A DNA stretch of 64,000 nucleotides from Kitasatospora setae KM-6054 (GCF_000269985.1 NC_016109.1:3162001-3226000), one strand, 5' to 3'; positions 1 through 11,065 are shown, counted from the first letter of the stretch. Notes: generated by a model from the letters alone, not told the origin. Numbers and translations: made by a program.

Positions 1-23
1 CTAGAAAGCTGGACGAGACCCTG

Positions 24-39
24 AGTGGTCTAGACCAGG
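24..39. promoter_or_regulatory. dre operator (DasR/GlcNAc regulator site)
   Basis: AGTGGTCTAGACCAGG contains a perfect 12-bp palindrome (TGGTCTAGACCA, 26-37) and fits the dre consensus known for the GntR regulator DasR. It lies 28 bp before the start of the PTS permease gene, where DasR would block transcription until glucosamine phosphates accumulate. The site is read directly; DasR binding is inferred from the family. Confidence 0.9.
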
Positions 40-66
40 ATCGCGCTGCCGTGAGGAACCACCGCT

Positions 67-1323
<1,257 letters not shown>

Positions 1324-1330
1324 CCGCCGC

Positions 1331-2287
1331 TCAGATCCAGCCCAGCCGGGTCGCGTGGACGCCCGCCTGGAAGCGCGACTGCGCGCCCAGCGCCGCGGTC
1401 AGGTCGGCGACCAGGCGGCGCACCGTGCGGTCGGAGATCTCCAGCTTGCGGCCGATCGCCTGGTCGGTGAGGCCGGCCGCGAGCAGCCGCAGCACCTCGC
1501 GGTGCCGGTCGTCGGGGGTGGTGCGGCCGAGCAGCTCCGGCGGGACCCAGCTGGACGCCCAGAAGTGCTCGAACAGCTCGCGGACCACGCCGACCACCGC
1601 CGGGTCGCGGACCACCACCGCCGCGCTGCCCGGCGGCTCCCCGGGCGCGGGCAGCACCGCCAGGCCCGCGTCGACGACGATCAGCCACAGCGGCAGGGTG
1701 TGCGCGACCCGGATCAGCGCGCCGGCCGCGGTCAGCGCCTGGACGTGGGCCAGCACCGGGCCCTGGTGCAGGGCCGCGGCCGGGTAGATGGTGCGCAGCG
1801 CGACCCGGTGGGCCAGCGCGATCCGCTCCCGGGCGAGCTTCTCGGCCAGGCCGCTCTCGGACTGGTCCTGGCCGGGCCGCAGCGACAGCGCCTCGGTCCG
1901 GGCGCCCCGGGCGGCGTCCTCCAGCAGCGCGGTGACCCGGTCGGCGCCGCGGACCAGCTCGTGCGCGCTGCCGGTCCGCAGCGGCAGGTAGCGGGCGTGC
2001 AGCCGCTCGACCCGCTCGTGGGTGCGGCGGGCCTCGCCGAGCAGCTCGGCGAAGCGCCGGTCGGAGTCGGCGAGCAGCCGGCGGACGGCGGTGTCGATCG
2101 AGACGGCGGCGACCCCGCCGGCCGGCCCGCCCGCCGCCGTGGCGGACCGCAGCAGCCCGAGGCCGCGCAGCTCGTCCAGTGCCTGCTCGAACTCCTGCTC
2201 CCCGCAGTCGAGTTCGTCCCGCAGGGAGCCAAGCGACCGGCCGGGTTCGGCGAGCAGTCGGGCGTACAGGGCGGTGCTGGTCTCCAT
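1331..2287 (-). CDS. TrmB-like/LuxR-type HTH transcriptional regulator
   Basis: The 318-aa protein begins with a winged-helix-like segment (about 1-60, METSTALYARLL onward) of the TrmB type. It has a variable middle domain (about 80-240) and ends in a LuxR-type helix-turn-helix (about 255-310, with REVLRLLAAGLTDQAIGRKLEISDRTVRR). This architecture is common in actinobacterial one-component regulators; the ligand is unknown. I start it at the ATG at 2287 because the protein fold begins there; the SD-like GGAAGG abuts the start codon, so an upstream start is possible. It converges on the PTS gene and diverges from the aminotransferase gene with a 196-bp shared upstream region, so it may regulate that neighbour. 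Confidence 0.8.
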   Translation of the reverse strand: METSTALYARLLAEPGRSLGSLRDELDCGEQEFEQALDELRGLGLLRSATAAGGPAGGVAAVSIDTAVRRLLADSDRRFAELLGEARRTHERVERLHARYLPLRTGSAHELVRGADRVTALLEDAARGARTEALSLRPGQDQSESGLAEKLARERIALAHRVALRTIYPAAALHQGPVLAHVQALTAAGALIRVAHTLPLWLIVVDAGLAVLPAPGEPPGSAAVVVRDPAVVGVVRELFEHFWASSWVPPELLGRTTPDDRHREVLRLLAAGLTDQAIGRKLEISDRTVRRLVADLTAALGAQSRFQAGVHATRLGWI

Positions 2288-2483
2288 CCTTCCGGAGCCT
2301 AGGCCCGCGGCGCGGGCCGGACGGCGGCTTTTCAGCATCCGAGACGGCGTCCGGCCCCGGGCCGCGAGGGGGCGTCCGGCGCCGGCCCGGCATGTGAGAC
2401 GGCGGCTCCGGTGGCGGCCATGGCCTGATCCGGCGCGGCCCGGGGCCTTCGCGGGGCGGGCCGCGCCGCGAAGGATGGGCGGC

Positions 2484-3401
2484 ATGGCGATCGACGAGTC
2501 TTCCGTGATCTGGTTCGACGGCGCGCTGGTGCCCTGGCGGGAGGCCCGGGTCCACGTGCTGACGCACGCGCTGCACTACGGCACCGGCGTGCTGGAGGGC
2601 ACCCGGGTGTTCGAGACGGCCGACGGCCCGGCGGTGTTCCGGCTGGACGAGCACCTGGCCCGGCTGGAGCGCAGCGCCCGCATGCTGCGCATCGAACTCC
2701 CCTACAAGCAGCAGGATTTGGCGGCCGCCACGGTCGAGCTGGTGGCGGCGAACGGCCACCGCTCGTGCTACCTGCGGCACTTGGCGTTCCTGGGCTACGG
2801 CTCGATGGGGCTGGACATGCGGCACTCCCCCACCAGCGTGTCGATCGCCTCCTGGGACTGGCCGGCCTACCTGGCGGCGGAGCGCGGGCTGCGGCTGATG
2901 ACCAGCAGTTGGCGGCGGACCGACCCCAACTCCGTTCCCCCGGCGGCGAAGGCCACCGGCCCGTACCTCAACTCGGCGCTGGCCCGGCGGGAGGCGAGCG
3001 ACGCGGGCTTCGACGAGGCGCTGCTGCTGGCGCCGGACGGCTCGGTCAGCGAGTGCAGTTCGGAGAACGTGTTCGCGGTCCGCGACGGGGTGCTGCGCAC
3101 GCCCCCGGGCAGCGCGGGCGCCCTGGAGGGGATCACCCAGGACACCCTGCTGACCCTGGCCCGGGACCTGGGCGTCGAGGTGCGGGTGGAGAACCTGCTG
3201 CGTTCGGACCTGTACGCGGCGGACGAGGTGTTCGTCTCCGGAACGGCGGCCGGCGTCGTCCCGGTGGCCTCCCTGGACAACCGCGAACTACCGTCCGCCG
3301 AGGGCGAGTTGACCAAGCGGCTGGCGCAGGCGTACCGGGCCGCGACCAGCGGGGCCGACGCCCGGTACCGGCACTGGCTGACGCCGGTCCGGAGCGCGTA
3401 G
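2484..3401 (+). CDS. ilvE: Class IV aminotransferase (branched-chain aminotransferase-like)
   Basis: The protein is 305 aa, the usual size of fold-type IV PLP transaminases that interconvert branched-chain amino acids and 2-oxo acids. Visible hallmarks are the HYGTGVLEGTR stretch (about 31-41), the PLP lysine K156 in AAKATGPYLNS, the SECSSENVF segment that contacts the cofactor, GITQDTLL, and EVFVSGTAAGVVPV near the C-terminus. The ATG at 2484 is preferred over the in-frame ATG at 2475 because AAGGATGGG then lies at a proper Shine-Dalgarno distance. The gene converges tail to tail with the metallo-hydrolase gene only 13 nt away. Substrate could be another amino or amino-sugar compound, since class IV enzymes also include D-amino acid transaminases and aminodeoxychorismate lyases. 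Confidence 0.85.
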   Translation: MAIDESSVIWFDGALVPWREARVHVLTHALHYGTGVLEGTRVFETADGPAVFRLDEHLARLERSARMLRIELPYKQQDLAAATVELVAANGHRSCYLRHLAFLGYGSMGLDMRHSPTSVSIASWDWPAYLAAERGLRLMTSSWRRTDPNSVPPAAKATGPYLNSALARREASDAGFDEALLLAPDGSVSECSSENVFAVRDGVLRTPPGSAGALEGITQDTLLTLARDLGVEVRVENLLRSDLYAADEVFVSGTAAGVVPVASLDNRELPSAEGELTKRLAQAYRAATSGADARYRHWLTPVRSA

Positions 3402-3414
3402 CCGGCGCTCGCGG

Positions 3415-4167
3415 TCAGAGCTCGTAGACGGCCCCGGGGCGGGCCAGTTCGACCGGTCCCGGGTAGGCGGCGGCGGCGTCGCGGCGGTTGCGCTCCGGGT
3501 CGGTCCACGGCGGGATGTGGGTGAGCACCAGGCGGCCGGCCCCGGCGGCGGCGGCGTGCCGGCCGGCCTGGGTGCCGTTGAGGTGGATCGAGTCGAAGGT
3601 CTCCTTGCCGTCCGTGTAGGCCGCCTCGCACAGGAACAGGTCGGTGCCGCGCGCGAGTTCGACCAGGTCGGGGCAGACCCCGGTGTCGCCGGAGTAGACC
3701 AGGCTGCGGCCGCCGGCCTCGATCCGGAAGCCGTACGCCTCGCAGTCCAGGTGGTTGACCCGGGCGGCGGTGACGGTGAACGGGCCGAGCGCCAGGCGGG
3801 CGCCGTCGCTCAGGTCGCGGAAGTCGAAGACCTCGGTCATGCCGGGCTTCTCCGGCATGTCGTAGGCCCGGGCGAGCCGCTCGGCGGTGCCGGCCGGGCC
3901 GTGCACCGGCAGCGGCGCGGGACAGCCCTCGACCCGGTAGTTGCGGGCCACCCAGTAGGCGCACAGGTCGACGCAGTGGTCGGCGTGCAGGTGGCTGAGC
4001 AGGATCGCGTCCACCTCGTACAGGCCGGTGTACTTCTGCAGCGCGCCGAGCGCGCCGTTGCCGAGGTCGACGACGAGCCGGTAGCCGTCGTGCTCCACCA
4101 GGTAGCTGGAGCACGGGGAGTCCACGGACGGGAAGCTCCCCGAGCACCCCACCACGGTCAGTTTCAT
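3415..4167 (-). CDS. Metallo-beta-lactamase fold hydrolase (RNase Z/cAMP phosphodiesterase-like)
   Basis: This 250-aa cytoplasmic hydrolase has the metallo-beta-lactamase signature HLHADHCVD (about residues 61-69), further metal ligands in NHLD, and SGDTG around residue 160, ending with a HIPPW histidine. The short form begins directly with strand one (MKLTVVGCSGSFP). It belongs to the arylsulfatase/RNase Z-like MBL group that is widespread and functionally uncharacterised in streptomycetes. The ATG at 4167 has GGAAGGG 8-9 nt upstream. Nothing nearby fixes its substrate. Its 3' end faces the ilvE-like gene. Confidence 0.87.
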   Translation of the reverse strand: MKLTVVGCSGSFPSVDSPCSSYLVEHDGYRLVVDLGNGALGALQKYTGLYEVDAILLSHLHADHCVDLCAYWVARNYRVEGCPAPLPVHGPAGTAERLARAYDMPEKPGMTEVFDFRDLSDGARLALGPFTVTAARVNHLDCEAYGFRIEAGGRSLVYSGDTGVCPDLVELARGTDLFLCEAAYTDGKETFDSIHLNGTQAGRHAAAAGAGRLVLTHIPPWTDPERNRRDAAAAYPGPVELARPGAVYEL

Positions 4168-4358
4168 GCCGAGCCCTTCCCGCCCCGTCGGGCCATCGTC
4201 CGCGGCAGTCCGCACCGCCTGCGGGCGGGGCGGGGTTCTTGCGACTCCGTCGGTGCTTTGACTGTCGAGGGTAAGGGCCGGGCGGCACTTTGCCCCCTCT
4301 CCCGTGCCGGGCTGTGGGCGGAATCACCAGGACGGGGCGGGGGCGTTCGAACGGCCCG

Positions 4359-4547
4359 CTACCGCCGTCCGGGGCGGGCCCGGGCCCAGTCGTGGATGGT
4401 CTCCGGGTACCAGCGGGGGTGCCCGGCCCGGTCGGTCTCGTCGGGTTCGGGCAGCAGTCCGTGCCGTTTGTAGTTGCGGACGGTCTCGGCCCGCACGTTG
4501 ATGTGCCGGGCGATCTCGACGTAGGACCAGAGCTCTCGGCCGGGCAT
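4359..4547 (-). CDS. Small MerR/AlpA-like helix-turn-helix protein
   Basis: The 62-aa protein consists of little but a winged helix-turn-helix: WSYVEIARHINVRAETVRNY is the HTH and RHGLLPEPD is the MerR-like turn leading into the wing, with HPRWYPETIHDW closing the domain. It has no effector domain, like excisionase or BldC-sized DNA-binding proteins. The start at 4547 has GGAGGAGG about 7 nt upstream, so translation is well supported. A 32-bp nested inverted repeat sits upstream at 4640-4671 and could be its operator. Confidence 0.75.
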   Translation of the reverse strand: MPGRELWSYVEIARHINVRAETVRNYKRHGLLPEPDETDRAGHPRWYPETIHDWARARPGRR

Positions 4548-4639
4548 CGCGCCCTCCTCCGGGATGACGGCGTACCAGTGGTGCGCCGCCAGCCTGGCGG
4601 CCCGCCCGGCCGGCGGCCGGGGCGCGCCCCGCGCGGTGG

Positions 4640-4671
4640 CCGTTCCGTGACGAACCGGTCACGTGGAACGG
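4640..4671. promoter_or_regulatory. Nested inverted repeat upstream of the MerR-like gene
   Basis: CCGTTCC (4640-4646) pairs with GGAACGG (4665-4671), and inside it GTGAC (4647-4651) pairs with GTCAC (4658-4662). The double dyad lies about 95 bp upstream of the HTH start codon, in a region with no gene on either strand. An operator is more likely than a terminator because no transcript ends here, but this is inference. Confidence 0.5.
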
Positions 4672-4740
4672 ACAAATACCGCGAGGTCACAGCGGTCCGA
4701 CGAGCTGCTGATCGGACCTACGGGCGGCGCGGACACACGG

Positions 4741-4773
4741 ACGGCGCGGCCCCCGTCCGGGGTGCCGCGCCGT
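4741..4773 (-). terminator. Hairpin terminator after cysM
   Basis: ACGGCGCGGC (4741-4750) and GCCGCGCCGT (4764-4773) form a perfect 10-bp GC stem starting 19 nt beyond the cysM stop. There is no T tract, as is common for streptomycete terminators. Confidence 0.6.
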
Positions 4774-4792
4774 GGGTGCCGCTCGCTCGGGG

Positions 4793-6284
<1,492 letters not shown>

Positions 6285-6292
6285 GGACTCAT

Positions 6293-6298
6293 CGTATA
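6293..6298 (-). promoter_or_regulatory. -10 element for the cysO leader transcript
   Basis: TATACG on the minus strand, 8 nt before the leader-peptide ATG. No convincing -35 hexamer is seen. Its placement implies a leaderless mRNA. Confidence 0.5.
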
Positions 6299-6362
6299 GA
6301 TTCCCGACCCCCCTTTGACATGCGCGTCTCGGCATCCGGTCGGAAGCGTTCCGAGGCATGAG

Positions 6363-6407
6363 AAAACGGGCCGTTCCGCCGCGTGGACGCGCTGCGGACC
6401 GGCCCGT
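6363..6407 (-). terminator. Rho-independent terminator after mec
   Basis: On the minus strand ACGGGCCGGTCCGC (6394-6407) pairs with GCGGAACGGCCCGT (6366-6379) with one mismatch and is followed by a short T run. It lies 17 nt after the mec stop and before the cysO leader promoter, so mec and cysO-cysM are probably separate transcripts. Confidence 0.8.
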
Positions 6408-6423
6408 CGCCGGGCAACGGGGG

Positions 6424-6855
6424 TCAGACCCGGTAGCCCTCGACCACCTCGACGTCTTCCTCTGTGATCACACCGTCCACGATGCGGAACGAGCGGAACT
6501 GGTAGGGGTCCTCCTCGCCGGTGCCCTCGGCGGTGGAGACCAGGACGTAGTGGGCGAACGGCTCGGAGGCGTAGCTCACGTCGGTGCGGGAGGGGTACGC
6601 CTCGGTCGCGGTGTGCGAGTGGTAGATCACCACCGGCTCCTCGTCGAGGTCGTCCATCTCGCGGTAGAGCTTCAGCAGGTCGCCGGAGTCGAACTCGTAG
6701 AAGGTGGGCGAGCGGGCCGCGTTGAGCATCGGGATGAACCGCTCGGGGCGCCCGGTGCCGGCCGGTCCGGCGATCACGCCGCACGCCTCGTCCGGGTGGT
6801 CGGCGCGGGAGTGGGCGACGATCCGGTCGCGCAGTTCTCGGGTGATGGTCAGCAT
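6424..6855 (-). CDS. mec: JAMM/MPN+ zinc peptidase (Mec+ type)
   Basis: The 143-aa protein is a complete JAMM metalloprotease: E23, then H79-S-H81 with S89 and D92 give the HxHx7SxxD zinc motif. In mycobacteria Mec releases cysteine from the CysO-cysteine adduct; related enzymes also trim carrier C-termini. Both jobs fit here because the nearby CysO carries two residues beyond its diglycine. It starts at 6855, 20 nt after the stop of the amino-acid permease gene, so it may be co-transcribed with that gene. A terminator follows. Confidence 0.93.
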   Translation of the reverse strand: MLTITRELRDRIVAHSRADHPDEACGVIAGPAGTGRPERFIPMLNAARSPTFYEFDSGDLLKLYREMDDLDEEPVVIYHSHTATEAYPSRTDVSYASEPFAHYVLVSTAEGTGEEDPYQFRSFRIVDGVITEEDVEVVEGYRV

Positions 6856-6875
6856 GCGGCCAGGATAGCGAGGCG

Positions 6876-8399
6876 TCAGCCGCCCGTTCCCGCCCGCCCG
6901 TCGCCGTCCCCGGCGGGCCCGCCGGCCTGTCCGCCGGACTGTCTGGTGGCCTGTCGGGTGGCCTGTCCGGCGGCGTCCGCGCCGGCCCCGCCGTCGGCGT
7001 GCAGGGCGGCCGGGTCGCGGCGGCGCAGCACCGTGTAGCCGGCCGCCAGGCAGAGCGCCCAGCCGGGGAAGACGTACAGCGAGATCCGGGCGTCGGGGTC
7101 GATCGCGATCAGGACGGCGACCAGGCCGAGGAAGGCCAGCGCGAGCCATCGGCTCCAGTTGCCGCCGGGGGCGCGGAAGGTCGGGGCGGGCAGCCGGCCG
7201 GCCCGCCAGGCGGCGCGGTAGCGGATCTGGCTGGCCAGGATGACGCCCCAGGTCCACAGGCCGCAGACGGTGGCGATCGAGGTGATGTACTGGAACGCCC
7301 GCTCGGGGACGCAGTAGTTGAGCACCACGCCGGCGCCCATCAGCAGGCAGGAGACGGTGATCGCGGCGGCGGGGGTGCGGCGGGCGTTGAGCCGGGTGAG
7401 CCGGCCGGGGGCCTGCCGGCGCAGGGCCAGGTCGCGCAGCATCCGGCCGGTGGAGTACATGCCGGAGTTGCAGGAGGAGAGCGCGGCGGTGAGCACCACG
7501 AAGTTGATGATGCCGGCCGCCGCCGGGATGCCGATCTTGCCGAACGCGGCGACGAACGGGCTGACGCCGGGCTGGAACTCGCTCCACGGCACCAGCGACA
7601 GGATGACCACCAGCGCGCCGACGTAGAACAGCGCGATCCGCAGCGGCAGCGTGTTGATGGCCCGCGGCAGGGTCTTCTCCGGGTCCTCGCTCTCGCCCGC
7701 GGTGACGCCGACCAGCTCGACGCCGAGGTAGGCGAACATGACGATCTGCAGGGTCATCACGGTGGCGCCGATCCCCTTCGGGAAGAAGCCGCCGTCCTGC
7801 CAGAGGTTGGTGACCGAGGCGGTGTCGCCGGCGTCCGAGAAGCCGAGGGTGAGCACGCCGACGCCGATCAGGATCATCCCGAGGATCGCGGTGACCTTGA
7901 CCATGGAGAACCAGAACTCGATCTCGCCGAACAGCTTCACCGAGATCAGGTTGGCGGCGTACAGCAGCAGCAGGAAGGCCAGCGCGGTGGTCCACTGCGG
8001 GATGCCGGGCGCCCAGAAGCGGACGTAGACGGCGGCGGCGGTGGTCTCGGCCATGCCGGTGACCACCCAGAACAGCCAGTACGTCCAGCCGGTGACGAAG
8101 CCGGCGAACGGGCCGAGGAACTCCCGGGCGTACTCGGCGAAGCTGCCGGACACCGGGCGGTAGGTGAGCAGTTCGCCGAGCGCCCGCATGATCACGTAGA
8201 TCACCACGCCGGCCACCGCGTAGCTGAGGATCAGGCTGGGTCCGGCCTTGGAGATGGCGGTGCCGGCGCCGAGGAACAGGCCGGTGCCGATCGCGCCGCC
8301 GATCGCGATCATCTGGATCTGCCGGTTGCCCAGGCCGCGCTGGTAGCCCTCCTCGTCGGGGACCGGCCCGGTCGCCTCGTCCGTCGCCTGCTGCGTCAT
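6876..8399 (-). CDS. APC-superfamily amino-acid permease
   Basis: This 507-aa protein has about twelve hydrophobic segments and the amino-acid transporter signature near its N-terminus (RQIQMIAIGGAIGTGLFLG, about 26-44), like the AnsP/GabP/CycA group of proton symporters. The residues GFVTGWTYWLFWVVTGMAE and GVELVGVTAGESEDPEKTLPRAI are typical of that group. The last 45 or so residues are a low-complexity Gly/Ala/Gln tail absent from most homologues. It precedes mec by 20 nt on the same strand. The substrate cannot be read from the sequence. Confidence 0.88.
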   Translation of the reverse strand: MTQQATDEATGPVPDEEGYQRGLGNRQIQMIAIGGAIGTGLFLGAGTAISKAGPSLILSYAVAGVVIYVIMRALGELLTYRPVSGSFAEYAREFLGPFAGFVTGWTYWLFWVVTGMAETTAAAVYVRFWAPGIPQWTTALAFLLLLYAANLISVKLFGEIEFWFSMVKVTAILGMILIGVGVLTLGFSDAGDTASVTNLWQDGGFFPKGIGATVMTLQIVMFAYLGVELVGVTAGESEDPEKTLPRAINTLPLRIALFYVGALVVILSLVPWSEFQPGVSPFVAAFGKIGIPAAAGIINFVVLTAALSSCNSGMYSTGRMLRDLALRRQAPGRLTRLNARRTPAAAITVSCLLMGAGVVLNYCVPERAFQYITSIATVCGLWTWGVILASQIRYRAAWRAGRLPAPTFRAPGGNWSRWLALAFLGLVAVLIAIDPDARISLYVFPGWALCLAAGYTVLRRRDPAALHADGGAGADAAGQATRQATRQSGGQAGGPAGDGDGRAGTGG

Positions 8400-8557
8400 C
8401 CGCCCGCCTCGCCTCCCGGTCCGCGCCGGCCGGCCGGCCGACGGGCCCCGTCTTCCCGGGGAGGCAGCAGTGAACCACGCGAGGGCCCCGGAAGGCCCCG
8501 AATCCGGGCGCTACCGGAGCAATCGGACCATAGGGGTGACAGCGGGGGTGCGGGCGG

Positions 8558-9130
8558 TCAGTCCGCCATCACGCCCAGCAGGCTCTCCTGCATCGCGCCC
8601 AGCCACAGGTAGGCGATCACCAGCGGCTTGCGCGGGTCGGAGTCGGGCAGCCGGTACAGGCCGTCGTCCTCCTCGTCGCTGACCTCCAGCCGGGTGCCCA
8701 GGGTCAGCCGCAGGTCGTTCAGCGCGCCCAGCCAGCGCTGGTAGTCGTCCGGCGGGACCCGGAGCACGCCGCCCTCGCCGCCCAGCCCGTCCAGCGCCCG
8801 GACGACCGCCAGCGCGTCCTCCCGCTTGCGGGCCCGCAGGTCCAGCTCGGTGTAGCGGCGGAACTCGGCGGCCCGCTCGGCGGTCCGCGGGTCCTCGGGC
8901 GCCTCCGGGCCGCCGTACGCGTCGGGGAACAGCCGCAGCAGCGCCGGGTCCTCGGGGGCCGTGCTGGGGCCCTCGGCGAACAGCGCGGCCAGCGGGTCGT
9001 CGCTCTCGACGCCGGGCGGCGGGCCGATCAGCTCCAGCATCTGCACTTCGAGCGAGCGCAGGATGGAGGCCTCGAACTCGTCCAGCGCGATCGCCGCGCC
9101 CTCGCCCGCGTTCTCGAACAATCCGGCCAT
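8558..9130 (-). CDS. DUF2017 family protein
   Basis: The 190-aa acidic protein matches the actinobacterial DUF2017 family, which is nearly always next to clpS. It begins MAGLFENAGEGAAIALDEFEASIL and ends with VIAYLWLGAMQESLLGVMAD, both recognisable. No enzymatic motif or membrane segment is visible. It follows clpS by 42 nt on the same strand, so the two form an operon. Its role is unknown; a link to ClpS-mediated N-end rule proteolysis is only suggested by constant neighbourhood. Confidence 0.88.
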   Translation of the reverse strand: MAGLFENAGEGAAIALDEFEASILRSLEVQMLELIGPPPGVESDDPLAALFAEGPSTAPEDPALLRLFPDAYGGPEAPEDPRTAERAAEFRRYTELDLRARKREDALAVVRALDGLGGEGGVLRVPPDDYQRWLGALNDLRLTLGTRLEVSDEEDDGLYRLPDSDPRKPLVIAYLWLGAMQESLLGVMAD

Positions 9131-9172
9131 GGGTGTGGAATCAGTCCCTCGTCGATGGTGGGTGGCGGGCCG

Positions 9173-9466
9173 TCAGTCGTGCTGCAGGGTGGCCCACAGG
9201 CCGTAGCCGTGCATCGCCTGCACGTCGCGCTCCATCTCCTCGCGGGTGCCGCTGGAGACCACCGCCCGCCCCTTCTGGTGCACGTCCATCATCAGCCGGC
9301 GGGCCTTCTCCTTCGGGTAGCCGAAGTAGCTCTGGAAGACGTGCTGGACGTAGCTCATCAGGTTGACCGGGTCGTTGTGGACGATGGTCACCCAGGGCGT
9401 GTCCGGCTCCGTGACCGGAACCCCCTCGACCTCCGGGCGCTCGATCTCCACCGGCGCGACACTCAC
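9173..9466 (-). CDS. clpS: ATP-dependent Clp protease adaptor ClpS
   Basis: The 97-aa adaptor delivers N-degron substrates to ClpC/ClpA-ClpP. The family core is intact: WVTIVHNDPVNLMSYVQHVF, containing the NDPVN motif that binds N-terminal residues, then KARRLMMDVHQKGRAVV. I choose the GTG at 9466 because GAGGAG lies about 10 nt upstream and the resulting length is typical; an ATG at 9508 would add 14 charged residues. It is divergent from pncB and leads the clpS-DUF2017 operon. Confidence 0.94.
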   Translation of the reverse strand: MSVAPVEIERPEVEGVPVTEPDTPWVTIVHNDPVNLMSYVQHVFQSYFGYPKEKARRLMMDVHQKGRAVVSSGTREEMERDVQAMHGYGLWATLQHD

Positions 9467-9603
9467 AGTCCGTCTCTCCTCGTCGACCTCGGCTTCCCCC
9501 GGTCCCATGCTTCCATCCGGGGGAGCCGGGAGCGAATCAGGGTGCCCGGACCCGGCCGCGGGCGGGCCGGCGCGGGGTCCGACACGAAGCCCCGAAGAGA
9601 AAT

Positions 9604-9635
9604 CGTCAATCTGACGCTAAGTGGTAGTAGCATCA
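9604..9635. promoter_or_regulatory. Overlapping inverted repeats at the pncB start
   Basis: CGTCA-ATC-TGACG (9604-9616) is a perfect 5-bp dyad, and TGACGCTA (9612-9619) pairs with TAGCATCA (9628-9635) in 7 of 8 positions. Both end within 6 bp of the pncB ATG, between divergent clpS and pncB. This is a natural place for an NAD-responsive repressor (NrtR-like motifs contain GTCA/TGAC halves), but the regulator is inferred. Confidence 0.5.
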
Positions 9636-9640
9636 TTCCC

Positions 9641-10954
9641 ATGGACGCCATCACCGCGCACCGCAGCTCCGCGCTGCTCACCGACCGCTACGAACTGACC
9701 ATGCTGCAGGCCGCGCTGCGCAGTGGCGCCGCCCACCGCCGCTCGGTCTTCGAGGTGTTCACCCGCCGCCTGCCGAGCGGCCGCCGCTACGGCGTGCTGG
9801 CCGGCACCGGCCGGGTGCTGGACGCCATCGAGGGCTTCCGGTTCACCGCGCCGCAGCTCGACTGGCTGGCCGACCAGGACGTGGTGGACGAGGAGACCCT
9901 GCGCTTCCTCGCCGACTACCGCTTCACCGGCAGCGTCCACGGCTACCCCGAGGGCGAGGCGTACTTCCCCGGCTCGCCGCTGCTGACCGTCGAGGGCACC
10001 TTCGCCGAGGCGGTGATCCTGGAGACGGTGATCCTGTCGATCCTCAACCACGACTCGGCGATCGCCGCCGCCGCCTCCCGGATGACCGCCGCCGCGGGCG
10101 ACCGCCCGGTGATCGAGATGGGCGCCCGGCGGGCCCACGAGCAGGCCGCCGTCGCCGCCGCCCGGGCCGCCTACCTGGCGGGCTTCGCCGCCACCTCCGA
10201 CCTGGAGGCCGGCTTCACCTACGGCATCCCGACCACCGGCACCGCCGCGCACGCCTTCACCCTGCTGCACGACAGCGAGCGGGACGCCTTCACCGCGCAG
10301 ATCGACTCGATGGGGCGCGACACCACCCTGCTGGTGGACACCTACGACCTCAACGAGGCGGTCCGCACCGCCGTCGAGGTGGCCGGGCCCGACCTCGGCG
10401 CCGTCCGGATCGACTCCGGCGACCTGACCCTGCTGGCCCACCGGGTCCGCCGCCAGCTCGACGACCTCGGCGCCACCGGCACGAAGATCATCGTCACCTC
10501 GGACCTCGACGAGTACGCCATCGCCGCGCTGGCCGCCGCCCCGGTCGACGGCTACGGCGTCGGCACCAGCCTGGTCACCGGCAGCGGCCACCCGACCTGC
10601 GCGATGGTCTACAAGCTGGTCGCCCGCGAGTCGGTGCCCGGCGGCGAGCTCGTCCCGGTCGCCAAGCGCTCGGCCGGCGGCAAGACCAGCGTCGGCGGCC
10701 GCAAGTGGGCCGCCCGCCGCCCCGACCGGGACGGCGTCGCCGAGGCCGAGGTGGTCGGCACCGGCCCGGTGCCCGCCGAGCTGGCGCCGCACCTGCTGCA
10801 GGTCCCGCTGATCACCGGCGGCGAGGTGGTCGGCCGCGAGCCGCTGGCGGCCGCCCGCGAGCGCCACCGCCGGGCCCGCGCCGGGCTGCCGCTGTCGGCC
10901 ACCCAGCTCTCCCGCGGCGAGCCGGTGATCACCACCGAGCGGCTGGCCGGCTGA
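9641..10954 (+). CDS. pncB: Nicotinate phosphoribosyltransferase
   Basis: The 437-aa enzyme converts nicotinate, PRPP and ATP to nicotinate mononucleotide in the Preiss-Handler NAD salvage route. Family features seen include LLTDRYELTMLQAALRSG at the N-terminus, the FEVFTRRLP segment, the catalytic-histidine-region GTAAHAFTLLHDSE, RIDSGDL and VTSDLDEY, and GVGTSLVTG near the phosphoribosyl site. The ATG at 9641 follows closely spaced dyads and shows no clear SD, so the message may be leaderless. The partner enzyme pncA lies 260 bp downstream on the same strand, giving a nicotinamide to NaMN pathway. Confidence 0.95.
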   Translation: MDAITAHRSSALLTDRYELTMLQAALRSGAAHRRSVFEVFTRRLPSGRRYGVLAGTGRVLDAIEGFRFTAPQLDWLADQDVVDEETLRFLADYRFTGSVHGYPEGEAYFPGSPLLTVEGTFAEAVILETVILSILNHDSAIAAAASRMTAAAGDRPVIEMGARRAHEQAAVAAARAAYLAGFAATSDLEAGFTYGIPTTGTAAHAFTLLHDSERDAFTAQIDSMGRDTTLLVDTYDLNEAVRTAVEVAGPDLGAVRIDSGDLTLLAHRVRRQLDDLGATGTKIIVTSDLDEYAIAALAAAPVDGYGVGTSLVTGSGHPTCAMVYKLVARESVPGGELVPVAKRSAGGKTSVGGRKWAARRPDRDGVAEAEVVGTGPVPAELAPHLLQVPLITGGEVVGREPLAAARERHRRARAGLPLSATQLSRGEPVITTERLAG

Positions 10955-11015
10955 GCCCGGACCCCCGCCGGCCCGGGGGCGGCGCCGGGGCGGCGCGGGA
11001 GCCGCGCGGGCCCGC

Positions 11016-11065
11016 CGGTGCGGAAGTCCGGCTCCCGGCACTCCCCCTGCGGCACTTCCGCACCG
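11016..11065 (+). terminator. 12-bp stem between pncB and pncA
   Basis: CGGTGCGGAAGT (11016-11027) pairs perfectly with ACTTCCGCACCG (11054-11065) around a 26-nt loop. It lies 61 nt after the pncB stop and before a -10-like TAGAGT (11079-11084). It may end pncB transcription or act as an operator for pncA. Confidence 0.5.
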
